A stretch of DNA of 6,828 nt from Pseudomonadota bacterium (GTDB lineage Bacteria > Pseudomonadota > Alphaproteobacteria > UBA828 > JAPUJA01), in the NCBI GenBank assembly GCA_027296525.1, contig JAPUJA010000203.1, forward strand, positions 1 through 6,828, written 5' to 3'. This document shows, in pieces, positions 5,854-6,828 of this stretch (positions within the stretch are counted from its first letter, which is position 1; every line of letters begins with the position of its first letter). The notes under the pieces were generated by a model. It had not been told where the DNA came from and ran no database searches. It saw only the letters and a program-made list of their open reading frames with translations. Both the position numbers and the translations under genes were made by a program.

Positions 5854-6210
5854 TCAGAGCCTCTTCCGGCTCTTCTTCTCATCCAGGCCCGAACGACCTT
5901 TTCGCCTTTCGAGCTCGGCGAAGACCTCATCGGGCGCGATTCCGGCATCCGCCCAGAGCACCAGCAGGTGAAACAGGAGATCGGCGCTCTCGCAAACGAC
6001 CTCGTCGCGTCGTTCCTGGACCGCCGCGAGCACGGTCTCGAGCGCCTCCTCGCCCAGCTTTTGGGCGATCTTGGCGCGCCCCTCGGAATGGAGCTTCGCG
6101 ACATAGGAGGCCCTCGGATCGGCGCCCCGGCGGGCCTCGATCACTTCAAAGAGCTCGCCCAGGACACGGCTTGCCGCGTCAGCGCGTTTCGCGTCAGCGC
6201 GTTTCGCCAT
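5854..6210 (-). CDS. hisE: Phosphoribosyl-ATP pyrophosphatase, 118 aa
   Basis: HisE carries out the second step of histidine synthesis, cutting PR-ATP to PR-AMP and pyrophosphate with Mg2+ in the cytoplasm. It has the all-alpha MazG/HisE fold: helix one RVLGELFEVIEARRG (15-29), then SEGRAKIAQKLGEEALETVLAAV (42-64) with E54, E55 and E58, and CESADLLFHLLVLW (73-86) with E74 and D77, the ExxE...ExxD metal-binding pattern. The ATG at 6208-6210 has a good Shine-Dalgarno GGAGA (6221-6217) six bases upstream, inside hisI; the two genes overlap by 17 bp. The first residues MAKRADAKRADAAS contain a doubled AKRAD from a 15-bp tandem duplication. The C-terminus is basic (GLDEKKSRKRL). HisE and HisI are fused in enterobacteria but are separate proteins here. 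Confidence 0.95.
   Translation of the reverse strand: MAKRADAKRADAASRVLGELFEVIEARRGADPRASYVAKLHSEGRAKIAQKLGEEALETVLAAVQERRDEVVCESADLLFHLLVLWADAGIAPDEVFAELERRKGRSGLDEKKSRKRL
6176..6205. repeat. 15-bp in-frame tandem duplication at the hisI/hisE junction
   Basis: GCGTCAGCGCGTTTC occurs twice (6176-6190 and 6191-6205, plus strand). On the coding strand it doubles AKRAD at the start of HisE. The second copy contains the hisI stop codon (TCA at 6194-6196), and the first copy carries the same TCA in the same hisI frame as a spare stop. Confidence 0.9.
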
Positions 6211-6586
6211 AGAGCGTCTCCGGATCGATCAAGACTTCGGCGATGGTCTCGAGCCGGCCCTCGCGATAGGCGCGGAAGAAACAGCTCCGCCGCCCGGTGT
6301 GACAGGCGACCCCCTTCTGGTCGACGAGGAGGAGCAGCTGATCACCGTCGCAGTCGAGGCGAAGCTCGACGAGCCGCTGGCTCTGGCCCGAGCTCTCACC
6401 CTTGCACCAAAGCCGCTCGCGCGAGCGCGAGTAGTAGCAGACAGCGCCGGTCCGTAACGTCTCCTCGAGCGCGGCGCGGTCCATCCAGGCCTGCATCAAG
6501 ACCTCACCCGTGTCGTGTTGTTGGGCGACGGCCGAAACGAGCCCGCGCTCGTCGAACTTGATGGCGTCGAAGAGGTCAGAAATCAC
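6194..6586 (-). CDS. hisI: Phosphoribosyl-AMP cyclohydrolase, 130 aa
   Basis: HisI opens the adenine ring of PR-AMP to give ProFAR, the third step of histidine synthesis, right after HisE. It is a zinc enzyme with Mg2+. The family marks are present: KFDERGLVSAVAQQHDTGEVLMQAWMD (10-36), YYSRSRERLWCKGESSG (51-67), the Mg-binding DCDGD (78-82), and the zinc cysteines C79, C95 and C102 with the expected spacing (Cx15C, then Cx6C in ACHTGRRSC). The length is normal for the single-domain form. The start is GTG at 6586, supported by AGGGGAGGG (6599-6591) four bases upstream; no better ATG lies near. It overlaps hisE by 17 bp, so translation is probably coupled. The upstream minus-strand gene is a MarR-family regulator ending 51 bases before this start; whether they share a promoter cannot be seen. 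Confidence 0.95.
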   Translation of the reverse strand: MISDLFDAIKFDERGLVSAVAQQHDTGEVLMQAWMDRAALEETLRTGAVCYYSRSRERLWCKGESSGQSQRLVELRLDCDGDQLLLLVDQKGVACHTGRRSCFFRAYREGRLETIAEVLIDPETLYGETR

Positions 6587-6637
6587 GGGGCCCTCCCCTA
6601 ACAGATTTCAAGGAAGCTGTCACGGAAGGCCGCCGGG

Positions 6638-6828
6638 CTAGGCCTCGGGTCGCGCGCTCACCGCGGCGGCATCGAGCAGGCACCTTAAGCTCTCGGCCTT
6701 CTTCCGCCCCATGCGGCGGCGGAACGATCGCTCCGCCGCGCGCCAGAGGGGTCTGGCCTTTTCAAGCATCTGCCGGCCTGCCGACGTGATCTCGACCGCC
6801 CGGCTTCGCCGGTCGGGCCCTGAGGCGA
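6638..6828 (-). CDS. MarR-family transcriptional regulator, C-terminal fragment (cut by window edge)
   Basis: The minus strand is open from the right edge to a TAG at 6638-6640, giving 62 residues: ASGPDRRSRAVEITSAGRQM at the start, then LEKARPLWRAAERSF, then a basic helix and the end SARPEA. The DRRSRAVEIT(S)AGRQMLEKARPLWRAAE stretch is the classic MarR wing and following helix (usual form DRR-R-V-LT--G---L--A-PLW--AQ). MarR proteins are dimeric winged-helix DNA-binding proteins, usually repressors released by small ligands or oxidation. One cysteine is visible (LRCLLD). The DNA-recognition helix and the start lie outside the window, so its target and ligand cannot be judged. It is encoded just upstream of hisI on the same strand, 51 bp apart. 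I see no terminator in that gap. Confidence 0.8.
   Translation of the reverse strand, partial: ASGPDRRSRAVEITSAGRQMLEKARPLWRAAERSFRRRMGRKKAESLRCLLDAAAVSARPEA

Overview
The window is a GC-rich chromosomal stretch that reads as alphaproteobacterial. The evidence is the GshB and YifB/ComM protein types, a hisI-hisE-hinT gene run, and intergenic palindromes beginning TAGAGCG, a kind I associate with that class. The exact order (Rhodospirillales or Rhizobiales type) cannot be fixed from sequence alone. No stretch longer than about 300 bases lacks a gene. There is no tRNA, rRNA, CRISPR array, transposase or phage gene.

Plus strand, left to right: the C-terminal three quarters of glutathione synthetase (gshB, cut by the left edge); an array of 16-bp tandem repeats (711-808); a 1-Cys peroxiredoxin with its own promoter and a strong hairpin terminator; a YifB/ComM-type Mg-chelatase-like AAA+ ATPase, best started at a TTG at 1777; and an EamA/DMT-family permease. 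The peroxiredoxin looks like a self-contained unit placed between gshB and comM, and glutathione may supply its reductant.

Bases 4334-4482 hold a cluster of palindromes at the meeting point of two convergent gene groups. The first bases of the cluster form the stop codon of the plus-strand permease.

Minus strand, in transcription order (right to left): the C-terminus of a MarR-family regulator (cut by the right edge), hisI, hisE (17-bp overlap with hisI), hinT (HIT family), and a second EamA permease whose start overlaps the hinT stop by 4 bp. This permease is split by a one-base frameshift in a run of seven G (C on the coding strand). HisI and HisE are the two enzymes that convert PR-ATP to ProFAR in histidine synthesis, here as separate overlapping genes. 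HinT is a nucleotide hydrolase that rides in the same transcription unit.

I found no convincing new multi-gene system. What deserves a second look is small-scale: the palindrome cluster, the 16-bp array, two independent 15-bp in-frame tandem duplications in neighbouring genes, and G7 tracts at a frameshift and inside a ribosome binding site.
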